From Burkholderia puraquae (GTDB taxonomy: Bacteria; Pseudomonadota; Gammaproteobacteria; Burkholderiales; Burkholderiaceae): 64,000 bases of DNA. The DNA lies in the NCBI RefSeq assembly GCF_002099195.1, contig NZ_NBYX01000006.1:186001-250000 (forward strand), written 5' to 3'. Made by a program: the position numbers and the translations under genes. Positions 18,953 through 27,267 of the stretch are shown in pieces. Positions within the stretch are counted from its first letter, which is position 1; each line of letters opens with the position of its first letter. A model generated the notes under the pieces. It searched no databases, was not told the origin of the DNA, and was given only the letters and a program-made list of their open reading frames with translations.

Positions 18953-20092
18953 ATGTCTGATTCTCGCCGTCCGTCCGATCCCGCCAGCGAACAGCCGCTC
19001 GTTTTCGTCGACCTTGAAACCACTGGCGGCTCGCCCGCCGAACACCGCATCACCGAAATCGGCGTGGTCGAAATCGGCCCGCTCGGCGTGTCGACGTGGA
19101 CGACGCTCGTCAATCCGGGCCAGTCGATTCCGCCGTTCATCCAGCAACTGACGGGCATCTCGGACGAGATGGTGCGCGACGCGCCGCCGTTTGCGTCGCT
19201 GGCGCCGGCGTTGTTCGAGCGGCTCGACGGCAAGCTTTTCGTCGCGCACAACGCGAGCTTCGACCGCGGCTTCCTGCGGGCCGAATTCGAGCGGGCCGGC
19301 TTGGCATTCAATCCCGATGTGCTGTGTACGGTGCGATTGTCGCGTGCGCTGTTCCCGCGTGAATCGCGACACGGGCTCGACGCGTTGATCGAACGCCACA
19401 GCCTCGTACCGGCTGCGCGCCACCGGGCGCTGGCGGATGCCGACCTCCTGTGGCAGTTCTGGCGCCAGTTGCATGACATCGTGCCGCTCGAGCGGTTGCG
19501 CGACCAGATCGCACGCACGACGCGCCACTTCCGTCTGGGCGGCGACCTGACCGAAGCCTGGCTCGATACCGCACCGGCCGGATGCGGTGCGTACGCGCTG
19601 TTCGGGGAGGACGACGCGCCGCTGTATGTCGGCCGCAGCGTGCGTGTGCGGCAGCGGCTGCGCGCGCTGCTGACGGGCGAGCGTCGCTCGTCGAAGGAAA
19701 TGCGGCTGGCGCAGCAGGTGCGGCGTGTCGAATGGCGAGAGACCGGCAACGAGCTGGGGGCGATGCTCACCGAAGCGCAATGGATCGCCCGGCTGCGTCC
19801 GTCATACAACCGGCGCCCCGCGGCCGACACCGCCCGTGCCGGCGGTGCGCCCTGGCCGTTCGACGGTGCCGTTGCGTTCGAGGCGAGCGGCGAGCGCCGC
19901 CTGTTTCATGTGATCGATGGCTGGCGCTATCTCGGTGCGGCGGAATCGCTCGACGCGGCCGCGCGGATCGCGGCCGACGGGACGGACGGCGCATTCGAAC
20001 CCTTCACCCACCGGCTGTTGCAGACGCATCTTGCACGCGGTCTGGAACTGATTCCGCTCGCCGTGCTCACGCCTGCGGGGCAAGCGGGTTAG
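18953..20092 (+). CDS. DEDDh 3'-5' exonuclease fused to a GIY-YIG domain
   Basis: A 379-residue two-domain DNA-processing enzyme. Residues ~15-175 form a DnaQ-type exonuclease with all catalytic positions present: FVDLETTGG (Asp20, Glu22), HNASFDRGFL (Asp104) and HRALADAD (His157, Asp162). Residues ~205-285 form a GIY-YIG nuclease-like domain of the UvrC/Cho type (CGAYALF and PLYVGRS, then LTEAQWIARLRPSYNR). The last ~90 residues are unassigned. The architecture resembles DnaQ-UvrC fusions known in Actinobacteria and annotated in Burkholderia as a polymerase III epsilon-like protein. A role in nucleotide excision repair is inference. It stands alone, following the cold-shock gene's terminator. 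Confidence 0.85.
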   Translation: MSDSRRPSDPASEQPLVFVDLETTGGSPAEHRITEIGVVEIGPLGVSTWTTLVNPGQSIPPFIQQLTGISDEMVRDAPPFASLAPALFERLDGKLFVAHNASFDRGFLRAEFERAGLAFNPDVLCTVRLSRALFPRESRHGLDALIERHSLVPAARHRALADADLLWQFWRQLHDIVPLERLRDQIARTTRHFRLGGDLTEAWLDTAPAGCGAYALFGEDDAPLYVGRSVRVRQRLRALLTGERRSSKEMRLAQQVRRVEWRETGNELGAMLTEAQWIARLRPSYNRRPAADTARAGGAPWPFDGAVAFEASGERRLFHVIDGWRYLGAAESLDAAARIAADGTDGAFEPFTHRLLQTHLARGLELIPLAVLTPAGQAG

Positions 20093-20126
20093 TCAAGCAC
20101 GGCCGCACGATCCGCAGCCCGCTGCG

Positions 20127-20720
20127 TCAGCCGATCGCGCTTGCGCCGCCGGCCGAGCAGACGTGCGACAGCGCGGTATCGAGGGCCTGCGTCTGCTTGG
20201 AGTCGTAGCGCGTGAGCGTCTTCCAGTTCGCGATGCTGCGCGCGAGCCGCGCCTGACAATCAGGCGCATCGCGTAGCGGTGCAACCTGCGCGAGCCCCGC
20301 GAGCATTTTCTGCGTCAACCGGTCGAGCGCCGGGCGCGTGCTGGTCGCGAGATCGGGCGGCGTGCCTTCTGGCGGCCGCGTCGCGCGCCAGGTTGCGAAC
20401 AGCGCGTTCTGCACATCCTTGCTCGCGCTGATCTGATCCTCGAAGAACGTCCGCGCGAACGCGGGGTCGATGCCGGCCTGTGCCGCGCGCTTCTCGACCG
20501 ACGCGAGTAGCTCCGCTTCGCGCGGCCGGTCCTCGATTGCCTTGTGATTCGCCCATTTCCATCGAGCGACCGGTTCGGCGAGCGCGAGGCGCTGCGACGC
20601 GAGCGCGACGAGGTTGGTGAGGGCGGTGTCGTCGCCGTCTGCATTGGCAATACGCGGGGACGAAAAGAGGGCGACGCCGAGTGCGGCGACAGCGAGGCTG
20701 GCACGAATGGCTTGCTTCAT
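20127..20720 (-). CDS. Periplasmic chorismate mutase (AroQ-gamma type)
   Basis: A 197-residue secreted chorismate mutase, which converts chorismate to prephenate outside the cytoplasm. The signal peptide (~1-27) ends RIANA. The core matches the AroQ-gamma class: LVALASQRLALAEPVARWKWANHKAIEDRPREAELL contains the catalytic Arg/Lys helix, followed by FFEDQISASKDVQ. Two cysteines in the C-terminal half (PDCQARL and HVCSAGG) could form the disulfide seen in exported members. Its physiological role is unclear; in other bacteria it is linked to periplasmic aromatic synthesis or virulence. Confidence 0.9.
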   Translation of the reverse strand: MKQAIRASLAVAALGVALFSSPRIANADGDDTALTNLVALASQRLALAEPVARWKWANHKAIEDRPREAELLASVEKRAAQAGIDPAFARTFFEDQISASKDVQNALFATWRATRPPEGTPPDLATSTRPALDRLTQKMLAGLAQVAPLRDAPDCQARLARSIANWKTLTRYDSKQTQALDTALSHVCSAGGASAIG

Positions 20721-20943
20721 CGGAACGATCGGGAGAGCCGGGCGGGCCGGACGTGGAAAACCAGAAGGATAGACGAAGACAGTCGCGCGGCGTAGCGCAG
20801 CGACAGGAGAATCAGCGGGCGAGCTGATCCGGCACCGTCAGGCTGTTGCGGCCCGGGTGCGAGGCGAATTGCGCGCGATGCGCAGTGATGAACCGCACGA
20901 TAGCGATGATCGACACGTGGCGGTTACAGAACCGGACAGGCGT

Positions 20944-21096
20944 TCACTTCGGCGAGTACAGCCTGTGCTGCTCGTCGAAGAATGCCCGCACGTGGTCGGG
21001 CAATTCGGCGAGGAATTCCACGCCGACGGGTTCCGGATCCGGGCTCATCACTTGCTCGGGCGGTGGCATGCGAGTGGGTCTTTCGTCCATGGTCAT
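20944..21096 (-). CDS. Small hypothetical protein (50 aa) behind a Fur-box-like site
   Basis: A 50-codon frame starting MTMDERPTRMPPPEQ and ending AFFDEQHRLYSPK, with a CTGGAG ribosome site. The composition is acidic and globular near the C-terminus (VEFLAELPDHVRAFFDEQH). A Fur-box-like sequence sits 14 bases upstream of the start. Oddly, the same reading frame stays open for 43 more codons beyond the TGA, to 20812, with a plausible peptide, so either the stop interrupts a longer gene or the coincidence is chance. I do not recognise the family. Confidence 0.45.
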   Translation of the reverse strand: MTMDERPTRMPPPEQVMSPDPEPVGVEFLAELPDHVRAFFDEQHRLYSPK

Positions 21097-21109
21097 TTCT
21101 CCAGCAGGT

Positions 21110-21128
21110 TCAATGATTATCAACCTCG
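21110..21128 (-). promoter_or_regulatory. Fur-box-like operator
   Basis: On the minus strand TTGATAATCATT (21112-21123) matches the core of the Fur consensus GATAATGATAATCATTATC. It lies between the leftward 50-aa gene and the rightward DUF2946/TonB-receptor pair, so it could place either under iron control. Confidence 0.5.
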
Positions 21129-21288
21129 TGCTTGGATTTATGCCAGTGGCGAATCGTTAGATTTTGTCTCTGTTGTATTCACGGCACATGCGTGCTGACG
21201 CGCGCTGCGATGCCGACTATTGCATCGTGCGGAATCGGCAACAATCAGGCCGCTTGTTATACTTGCGCGCACTTTTTCCCGGACCGCG

Positions 21289-21678
21289 ATGAGACGAACG
21301 ACGCGATGGATCGGCCTCGTATGGCTGGCGCTGGTACTGAATGTACTGTCGCCCGTCATCGGTTATGCGCGTCTCGCATCGAGCGGTTCCGGCGCGCTCA
21401 CGCTCGAGTTGTGCAGTGCAGCGGGCGCCCGCCAGGTCGTGCTCGCGCAGGCGGGCGGCGATCACGACACATCGTCGTTCGACCATGCCGGCGTGCCGCA
21501 CTGCGTGTACTGCCCGGGCTTCGCTGCGAACGTGGCGCTCGGGTCGAGCCTGCCCGCGTTGCCGGGCTTCGTACGGACGTTCGCGTATCGCGCGGCCGCC
21601 CCCGTCATTCCTGATTGTCCCCGCAAGGGCATCCGTCTCGCGCAGCCTCGCGCCCCGCCTGAAAACGCTCCGATCTGA
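21289..21678 (+). CDS. DUF2946 family protein
   Basis: A 129-residue protein with an N-terminal membrane/signal segment (WIGLVWLALVLNVLSPVIGYA) and the motif HAGVPHCVYCPGFAA that is typical of DUF2946. The paired His/Cys residues could bind a metal. DUF2946 genes commonly adjoin TonB-dependent receptors of copper or other metals; here the receptor starts 126 bases downstream on the same strand. The ATG at 21289 gives a proper signal sequence. A direct metal-binding role is inference. Confidence 0.75.
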   Translation: MRRTTRWIGLVWLALVLNVLSPVIGYARLASSGSGALTLELCSAAGARQVVLAQAGGDHDTSSFDHAGVPHCVYCPGFAANVALGSSLPALPGFVRTFAYRAAAPVIPDCPRKGIRLAQPRAPPENAPI

Positions 21679-21804
21679 TTGATGTCGTCCGCGCGCCCCG
21701 GTGGCGCGCGTGCCGCCCGCGGCCGGGCCGCGTGCTGCGCCATTCGTGCGCGGCGCGCGCGCTCGCGTCCGGCGGCGTCCGATTACGTTTTCAGGAATTC
21801 ACTC

Positions 21805-24168
21805 ATGTCCTCTCCCTTTGCCGCACGGCCGTCGCGCGGCCGGCTCGCGCTCGCATGCGCGGCCGCTTTCGCGTGGCCTGCCGCCCATGCGGCCTCGACG
21901 GACGATGCACGCGGCGCTACCGCGCGCGGTGGCGTCGAGCATGCCGCCGATGCCGCTGCGCCCGCTTCGGCCGTTGCAACCGTGCCACCGGCGCTGGCCG
22001 GCGGTACGCTGACCGCCGTCAGCGTGACCGCGCAGCGGCAACCAGTCGATCCGGATTCGCCGGCCGTCGTCACATCGATCACGCGCGAGCAGATCGAATC
22101 GCACACCAACGTCACCACCGAGGACGCGCTGAAGTACGCGCCGAACCTGATGGTCCGCAAGCGCTATATCGGCGACCGCAACAGTGTGTTCGCAGGCCGC
22201 GACTTCAACGAACTGCAGAGCGCGCGCGGGCTCGTCTATGCCGACGGCGTGCTGCTGTCGAACCTGCTCGGCTCGAGCTACGCGTACCCGCCGCGCTGGT
22301 CGCTGATTCCGCCTGACGATATCGCGCGCGTCGACGTGCTCTATGGCCCCTTTTCCGCGCTGTATCCCGGCAACTCGATCGGCTCGACCGTGCTGCTCAC
22401 GACGCGCCGCCCGGAAAAGCTCGAGGCGTCGCTGTCGACGCAGTTCTTTACGCAGCGCTACCACGACGGCTACGGATTCGCGGACAGCTTCGGCGGCAAT
22501 CACCAGACCGCGCGGATCGCGAACCGCGTCGGCCGGTTCTGGTTCGCACTGTCGCTCGACCGGCTCGAGAACGACGGTCAGCCGATGCAGTACGCGAGCC
22601 CCAATTCGGCGTACAACCCGAAGCTCGGCGCCACCGTGCCCGTGACGGGCGCCGCGACCGACATCGGACCCAACGGCCGGCCGCGGACGATCGTCGGGGC
22701 GCAGACGATCGAGCGGACCGAGCAGCTCAACGAGACGGTCCGGATGGGCTATGCGTTCACCGAACGCGTCGATGCGACGCTCACGCTCGGGCATTGGGAG
22801 AACCATTACCGGCAGCACGGCGAAACCTTCCTGCGCGATGCGGCCGGCAATCGGGTCTACGGCGGCAACGTGTCGATCGGCGGCCAGAACATGACCGTCG
22901 CGCCGAACGCATTCGCGCCGCAGCGTGGCGACCAGGAGAACTGGCTGTACGCGCTCGGCCTGAACGGCCGGCTCGATTCCGGCTGGCGCCTGTCGGGCGT
23001 CGTGTCCGCGTACGACGTGTCGCGCGACGTGCAGCGCTCGGCGTCGACCGTGCAGGGCGGCGCAGGCACGTTGTTCCAGGGCGACGGCACCGGCTGGCGC
23101 ACGCTCGACCTGAAGGCGGAAGCGCCGGAAGTGAGGGGCCATACGTTCACGTTCGGCTATCACTACGACAACTATTTCCTGCGCAACATCACGTACAACA
23201 CGGCCGACTGGCTGGCCGGGCCGACCACGTCGCTGTCGAGCGTCTATCGTGGCGACACGCGCACGCAGGCGCTGTTCGGGCAGGACGCGTGGCGTTTCGC
23301 GCCGGGCTGGCTCGCGACGCTGGGGCTGCGCTACGAGCGCTGGGATGCGTATGGCGGGGCGCTCGGCAATGCAACGGGTACGCTCGGCTATGCGGACCGC
23401 AGCGCGAATGCGTTGTCGCCGAAAGTCGCGTTGCAATGGGATGCGACCGACGTCTGGCGCTTCCGGCTGTCGTTTGCGACCGGCACGCGTTTCCCGACGG
23501 TCGGCGAACTGTTCCAGGGCACGATCTCGAACAATGCGATCGTCAACAACAACCCGAACCTGCGGCCTGAAAAGGCGATCGACTGGGATTTCACGGCCGA
23601 ACGCGACGTGGGTGTCGGCGTCGTGCGTGCCAGCGTGTTCCAGAGCGATTTGCGCGATTCGATCTACAGCCAGACGACGGTGTCGGGCGCGACGACGGTG
23701 ACCAATATCTCGAACGTCGATCGCGTGCGCGTGCGCGGTGTCGAACTCGCGTTCAGCGGCGAGAACGTCGGGCTGCGCGGGCTCAATCTCGACGCGAACG
23801 TGTCGGCGAGCAACGCGCAGATCCTCGCCGATGCCGCGAATCCCGCGTATGTCGGCTCGCGCTTTCCGCGTATTCCGCGCATGCGTGCGAACCTGCTCGC
23901 GTCGTATCGCTTCGACGAGCACTGGCTTGCGAGCGTCGGCGTGCGCTACTCGGGCCGCCAGTTCAACACGCTCGACAACAGCGACGTGAACCCGGACGTC
24001 TACGGCGGCACGAGCGCGTTTACGGTCGTCGACCTGAAGGCGCGCTATCGCTTCGACCGGCACTGGGCCGCGTCGCTCGGCATCGACAACCTGACGGACC
24101 GCCGCTACTACGTGTTCCATCCGTATCCGGGCCGTACTTTCTATGGAGAACTGAAATGGTCGCTGTGA
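21805..24168 (+). CDS. TonB-dependent outer-membrane receptor
   Basis: A 787-residue receptor with a signal peptide (~1-29, ending WPAAHA). A plug domain follows (LTAVSVTAQRQPVDPDSPAVVTSITREQIESHTNVTTEDALKYAP is characteristic, with VYGPFSALYPGNSIGSTVLL later), then a 22-strand barrel with TonB-receptor motifs LSPKVALQW, FRLSFATGTRFPTVGELFQG and NPNLRPEKAIDWDF. It ends NLTDRRYYVFHPYPGRTFYGELKWSL, the conserved C-terminal pattern. The substrate is probably a metal or metallophore, given the DUF2946 neighbour and a Fur-like site upstream. No cobalamin riboswitch is seen ahead of it. It overlaps the following small gene by 13 bases. Confidence 0.93.
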   Translation: MSSPFAARPSRGRLALACAAAFAWPAAHAASTDDARGATARGGVEHAADAAAPASAVATVPPALAGGTLTAVSVTAQRQPVDPDSPAVVTSITREQIESHTNVTTEDALKYAPNLMVRKRYIGDRNSVFAGRDFNELQSARGLVYADGVLLSNLLGSSYAYPPRWSLIPPDDIARVDVLYGPFSALYPGNSIGSTVLLTTRRPEKLEASLSTQFFTQRYHDGYGFADSFGGNHQTARIANRVGRFWFALSLDRLENDGQPMQYASPNSAYNPKLGATVPVTGAATDIGPNGRPRTIVGAQTIERTEQLNETVRMGYAFTERVDATLTLGHWENHYRQHGETFLRDAAGNRVYGGNVSIGGQNMTVAPNAFAPQRGDQENWLYALGLNGRLDSGWRLSGVVSAYDVSRDVQRSASTVQGGAGTLFQGDGTGWRTLDLKAEAPEVRGHTFTFGYHYDNYFLRNITYNTADWLAGPTTSLSSVYRGDTRTQALFGQDAWRFAPGWLATLGLRYERWDAYGGALGNATGTLGYADRSANALSPKVALQWDATDVWRFRLSFATGTRFPTVGELFQGTISNNAIVNNNPNLRPEKAIDWDFTAERDVGVGVVRASVFQSDLRDSIYSQTTVSGATTVTNISNVDRVRVRGVELAFSGENVGLRGLNLDANVSASNAQILADAANPAYVGSRFPRIPRMRANLLASYRFDEHWLASVGVRYSGRQFNTLDNSDVNPDVYGGTSAFTVVDLKARYRFDRHWAASLGIDNLTDRRYYVFHPYPGRTFYGELKWSL

Positions 24169-24602
24169 GATCGCTCGCGGCAGGTGGCGTGCTGTGGTTC
24201 GCGATGCTGCCGCCTGCCGGTGCGCACGATGCGCACGACGTGCCGAAGGCCGCCGATTTGCACGCCGCGCACATGAGCATGCAGGCAGCCCCCGCGCAGC
24301 AGAAGCAGCCGCTCGCGACGGGGGCGGCGTTCGACTCGCATCACCGGATATGGGTCGTGACGGATGCGTACGACGACAACGGTGCGGCGATCTCGCAGGC
24401 GCTCGCGCAGATGAACCCGCCGCAGGTCGCACAGTATGCGAACGCGGAGCCGATGCCCGAGCGGTTGCGCGTGGTGTTCGATGCGGGACGGAGAGGGGAG
24501 ATGCCGCGCACCGTGCGGACCGGGCGCGATGGCGCACGCGAAGCACGCAGCGGATTGCTGACGGCCGACGGCGCGCGGCGAACGGGCCGCGCGCCGGCCT
24601 GA
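24156..24602 (+). CDS. Small exported protein overlapping the TonB receptor, possibly degraded
   Basis: A 148-codon frame whose ATG lies inside the receptor's last codons (13-base overlap), suggesting coupling. The start has a signal peptide (RSLAAGGVLWFAMLPPAGAHDAHD) and a His/Met-rich stretch (LHAAHMSMQAAP) that could bind metal. It then continues GAAFDSHHRIWVVTDAYDDNGAAI. The last ~40 residues are Arg/Gly-rich and look like readthrough of non-coding sequence. One reading is that it is the remnant of a longer periplasmic protein that follows this receptor in relatives; I cannot verify this from the window. Confidence 0.5.
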   Translation: MVAVRSLAAGGVLWFAMLPPAGAHDAHDVPKAADLHAAHMSMQAAPAQQKQPLATGAAFDSHHRIWVVTDAYDDNGAAISQALAQMNPPQVAQYANAEPMPERLRVVFDAGRRGEMPRTVRTGRDGAREARSGLLTADGARRTGRAPA

Positions 24603-24638
24603 TGCGAAAACGCGCCCGTAGGCGCGTGGAGAGAAGCG

Positions 24639-24893
24639 TCAGGCCGCTCGCTTGAATAGCCGGATCACGAATAGCAGGATCACCGCGCCGACGACCGCGA
24701 CGATCACCGAACCGATGAAGCCGCTGCCGATGCTGATGCCGAGCAGCCCGGCGAGCCAGCCGCCGATCACTGCGCCGACGATCCCGACGATGATGTCGAC
24801 GATCAGCCCGAAGCCGCCGCCCTTGACGAGCAAGCCGGCAAGCCAGCCGGCAATCGCGCCGATAATGAGCCACATAATCAAGCCATGAGTCAT
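24639..24893 (-). CDS. GlsB/YeaQ/YmgE family stress membrane protein
   Basis: An 84-residue protein with three hydrophobic helices and Gly-rich turns: GLIMWLIIGAIAGWLAGLLVKGGGFG, IVDIIVGIVGAVIGGWLAGLLGI and FIGSVIVAVVGAVILLFVIRLFK. This is the complete transglycosylase-associated (Tat-like) domain of the YeaQ family, found in the inner membrane and induced by stress in other bacteria. The function is unknown in detail. The ATG at 24893 has a GGAGAGGA ribosome site. It is monocistronic. Confidence 0.93.
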   Translation of the reverse strand: MTHGLIMWLIIGAIAGWLAGLLVKGGGFGLIVDIIVGIVGAVIGGWLAGLLGISIGSGFIGSVIVAVVGAVILLFVIRLFKRAA

Positions 24894-25158
24894 GGTGGTC
24901 CTCTCCTTGTGTTGTGTCGAATGACCGGACGTCGGCTATGTCGCCGCAAGCTGAATGAAGGCGGCATTGCGACCCGCCGCGCCGCCCACGCAATGTAACG
25001 CGATAGCCGGGTCGGAATCGTTAAGTAATGTTATGCACCCTTAACGGGATTTTCCAGGGAATTCGTCTGCGTACGGCGAGGCTCGCGCGCAGGGCAATGC
25101 ATGCCGAAATGAATCTGTAAGGAATGGCCGCCGGCGACGCCGGGGTCGGCCATGCGTG

Positions 25159-25371
25159 TCATCGCCCGTGCGTCGATGCCTGCATGCCCGCGTCGGGCAA
25201 CCCGTCGCTTGCGTCGGCGATCAGTCGTGCGACGGTCGCGGTGTCGCCGATCGCCTCGATCGACAGCAGTGCGAAGCGGGCGAGAAAGAGCGACGCATCG
25301 GCTTCGCCGATCCGCGTCATCGCGCGGCACAGGTCAGTGTAGAGGGTGTCGCGTTCGGTGTCGGTCATCAT
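25159..25371 (-). CDS. DUF2783 family protein
   Basis: A 70-residue protein of the DUF2783 family, which is nearly always encoded next to MhpA-like FAD hydroxylases. It begins MMTDTERDTLYTDLCRAMTRIGEADASLFLARFALL. The start codon overlaps the stop of the upstream hydroxylase as ATGA, so translation is coupled. A role as a small partner of the hydroxylase is inferred from that constant association; the biochemical function is unknown. Confidence 0.8.
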   Translation of the reverse strand: MMTDTERDTLYTDLCRAMTRIGEADASLFLARFALLSIEAIGDTATVARLIADASDGLPDAGMQASTHGR

Positions 25372-27101
25372 GCGGTCTCCTGAGGATCGGTTGACGCGGA
25401 CGGATGGAGTGCGCGTTCGAGCGCGGCGGCCACGTCGCCGCCGCGAGCGTCGTGCCAGCGGCCGAGGACGTGACCGTCCGGACGCACGAGATAGACGGTG
25501 CCGTCGCGCGCGCCGTACGTGTCGAACAGCCGGCCGTCGTCGTCATGGCCGCCGCAGGCCGGTTGCCGCGGAGCAGCATGCCGCGCAAGCGTGACGAGCG
25601 CGAACGGTATCCGCGCAGCGTGCAGGCGCCGTTCGAGATCGGCCAGCGTCGGATCGGGCACGCCGTCGGACGTGAAGCAGAACGCGGTGAAGCGCGGGGC
25701 GACGAGATCGGTCAGGTGGCCGCGGCGCATGTCGCTGCCGTTCGCCGTGTACAGCATCAGCGGGCCTTCGGTGAGCACCGTGCCAGGCGCAGGCCCGGCG
25801 GCAAACGTGTCGCGTTCGGCTGCGTTGAGCGACGACGTCGCATACGCGATGGCCGTCGTCTGGCGCGGATTGATCAGCGAACGCAGCGCCGGATGATGGA
25901 CCGCGAGCGACAGCACGGCTCGGCGCATCAGTTCGAAGGCAAACGACGGCGGCGCCATGAATTCGGTGCTCTTCGTGCCGTAGCGGAGGTTCTCGTGCGT
26001 GGCGAACACGCGTTCGTCCGAGTAGCTGTCGAGCAGCGTGTCCGACGCGAGGCCGCGAATCACGTACGCGAGTTTCCATGCAAGGTTGTCGGCATCATCG
26101 ATGCCCGAATTCGCGCCGCGCACGCCGAAGATCGGCACGAGATGCGCGGCGTCGCCGCAGAACAGCACGCGGCCGTGCCGATAGCGTTCGAGCGTCAGCG
26201 CGTTCGCCTTGTAGATCGTGATCCAGATCGGCGACCAGTCTCCGCGCTCGCCCATCATGTCGAGCAGGTTCTGCACGCGCGGGATCACGTTCTCCGGTTT
26301 TACGGCCGCTTCGGAATCCTCATCGTCGCGCAACTGGTAGTCGATCCGCCACACGTTGTCGGGCTGCTTGTGGACGAGCACCGTCGAACCCGGGTTCGAC
26401 GACGGATCGAAGTACGCGAGTCGTTCGGTCGGCCGGTCGCTGTCGAGCGCGATGTCGACGATCACATAGCGCCCCTCGTAGCGCGTGCCCTGCAGCGACA
26501 GGCCGAGCGCGTCGCGCATCGTGCTGCGTCCGCCGTCGCACGCGACGACCCAGTCGGCGTCGAGTGCGTAGCCGCCGAGTGGCGTGTCGACGTCGAGGCG
26601 CGTGCCGTCCGGTTGCCGGGTCACGCCGGTGACTTTCGCCTGCCAGCGGATCTCGATGAGTTCGGGACGGCGCAGCGCGGCGTCAAGCAGGAACTGCTCG
26701 ATGTGATACTGCGCGAGATTGACCATCGGCGGCAGCTTCTGGTTTTCGTCCTGCGGCATCGTGAAATGCAGCACTTCGTCGCGACGGTAGAAACTGCGTC
26801 CGCCGGTCCACGGCAGCCCCTTGCGCAGGAAGTCGTCGAGCGCGCCGAGCCGCTCGATGATCTCGAGGCTGCGCCGCGAGATGCAGATGGCGCGGCTGCC
26901 GTGGCAGACCGCGTCGTCGGCCTCGATCAGTACGCTGCGGATGCCGTGGTTCGCGAGACCGAGCGCGACGGCGAGGCCGACGGGGCCGCCGCCGACGATC
27001 GCAACGCGATGCCGGCGCGTATCGATACCGTCGGCGCAGGCCGGCAGATGCGCGGGATGGCGCTCGGCGACGAACGGGTAGGGCTTGAAGTCGATATCCA
27101 T
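25368..27101 (-). CDS. FAD-dependent aromatic hydroxylase (MhpA-like)
   Basis: A 577-residue group A flavoprotein monooxygenase, which hydroxylates an aromatic ring using NAD(P)H and O2. The FAD dinucleotide-binding site is VAIVGGGPVG (~33-42), the DG motif is VVACDGGRSTMRDALGL, and the GD motif is GRVLFCGDAAHLVPIFGVRGANSGIDDADNLAWKLA. The C-terminal thioredoxin-like domain follows. The closest named relatives are 3-(3-hydroxyphenyl)propionate hydroxylases, but the substrate is not certain. The start at 27101 was preferred over an upstream frame; a GGGAAG site precedes it. The gene is followed by DUF2783 with ATGA overlap, and a LuxR-type regulator lies upstream on the same strand. Confidence 0.87.
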   Translation of the reverse strand: MDIDFKPYPFVAERHPAHLPACADGIDTRRHRVAIVGGGPVGLAVALGLANHGIRSVLIEADDAVCHGSRAICISRRSLEIIERLGALDDFLRKGLPWTGGRSFYRRDEVLHFTMPQDENQKLPPMVNLAQYHIEQFLLDAALRRPELIEIRWQAKVTGVTRQPDGTRLDVDTPLGGYALDADWVVACDGGRSTMRDALGLSLQGTRYEGRYVIVDIALDSDRPTERLAYFDPSSNPGSTVLVHKQPDNVWRIDYQLRDDEDSEAAVKPENVIPRVQNLLDMMGERGDWSPIWITIYKANALTLERYRHGRVLFCGDAAHLVPIFGVRGANSGIDDADNLAWKLAYVIRGLASDTLLDSYSDERVFATHENLRYGTKSTEFMAPPSFAFELMRRAVLSLAVHHPALRSLINPRQTTAIAYATSSLNAAERDTFAAGPAPGTVLTEGPLMLYTANGSDMRRGHLTDLVAPRFTAFCFTSDGVPDPTLADLERRLHAARIPFALVTLARHAAPRQPACGGHDDDGRLFDTYGARDGTVYLVRPDGHVLGRWHDARGGDVAAALERALHPSASTDPQETA

Positions 27102-27267
27102 CGTTGGCTTCCCGGGTAGTCTGGTTCGACGTGTGCGCATCGACGCTGAGATGCGCGCAACAGGTCAGCGCAGTATGGGAGCCGGTCATGCCCCTGTTGT
27201 CCCCAAATCGGGTACAGCGAGAGGCAACTCGAATGGTCGCGAGCCGCTTAACGCAAGCCGCGATATT

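Noticed and set aside
20812..20946. Selenocysteine insertion at the TGA of the 50-aa gene
   Set aside because: No SECIS-like hairpin is evident directly after the TGA and no selenoprotein family matches; a nonsense mutation or chance is simpler.
21679..21804. Possible cobalamin riboswitch ahead of the TonB receptor
   Set aside because: The leader is only ~126 bases and GC-rich, with no B12-box-like sequence, so I find no support.
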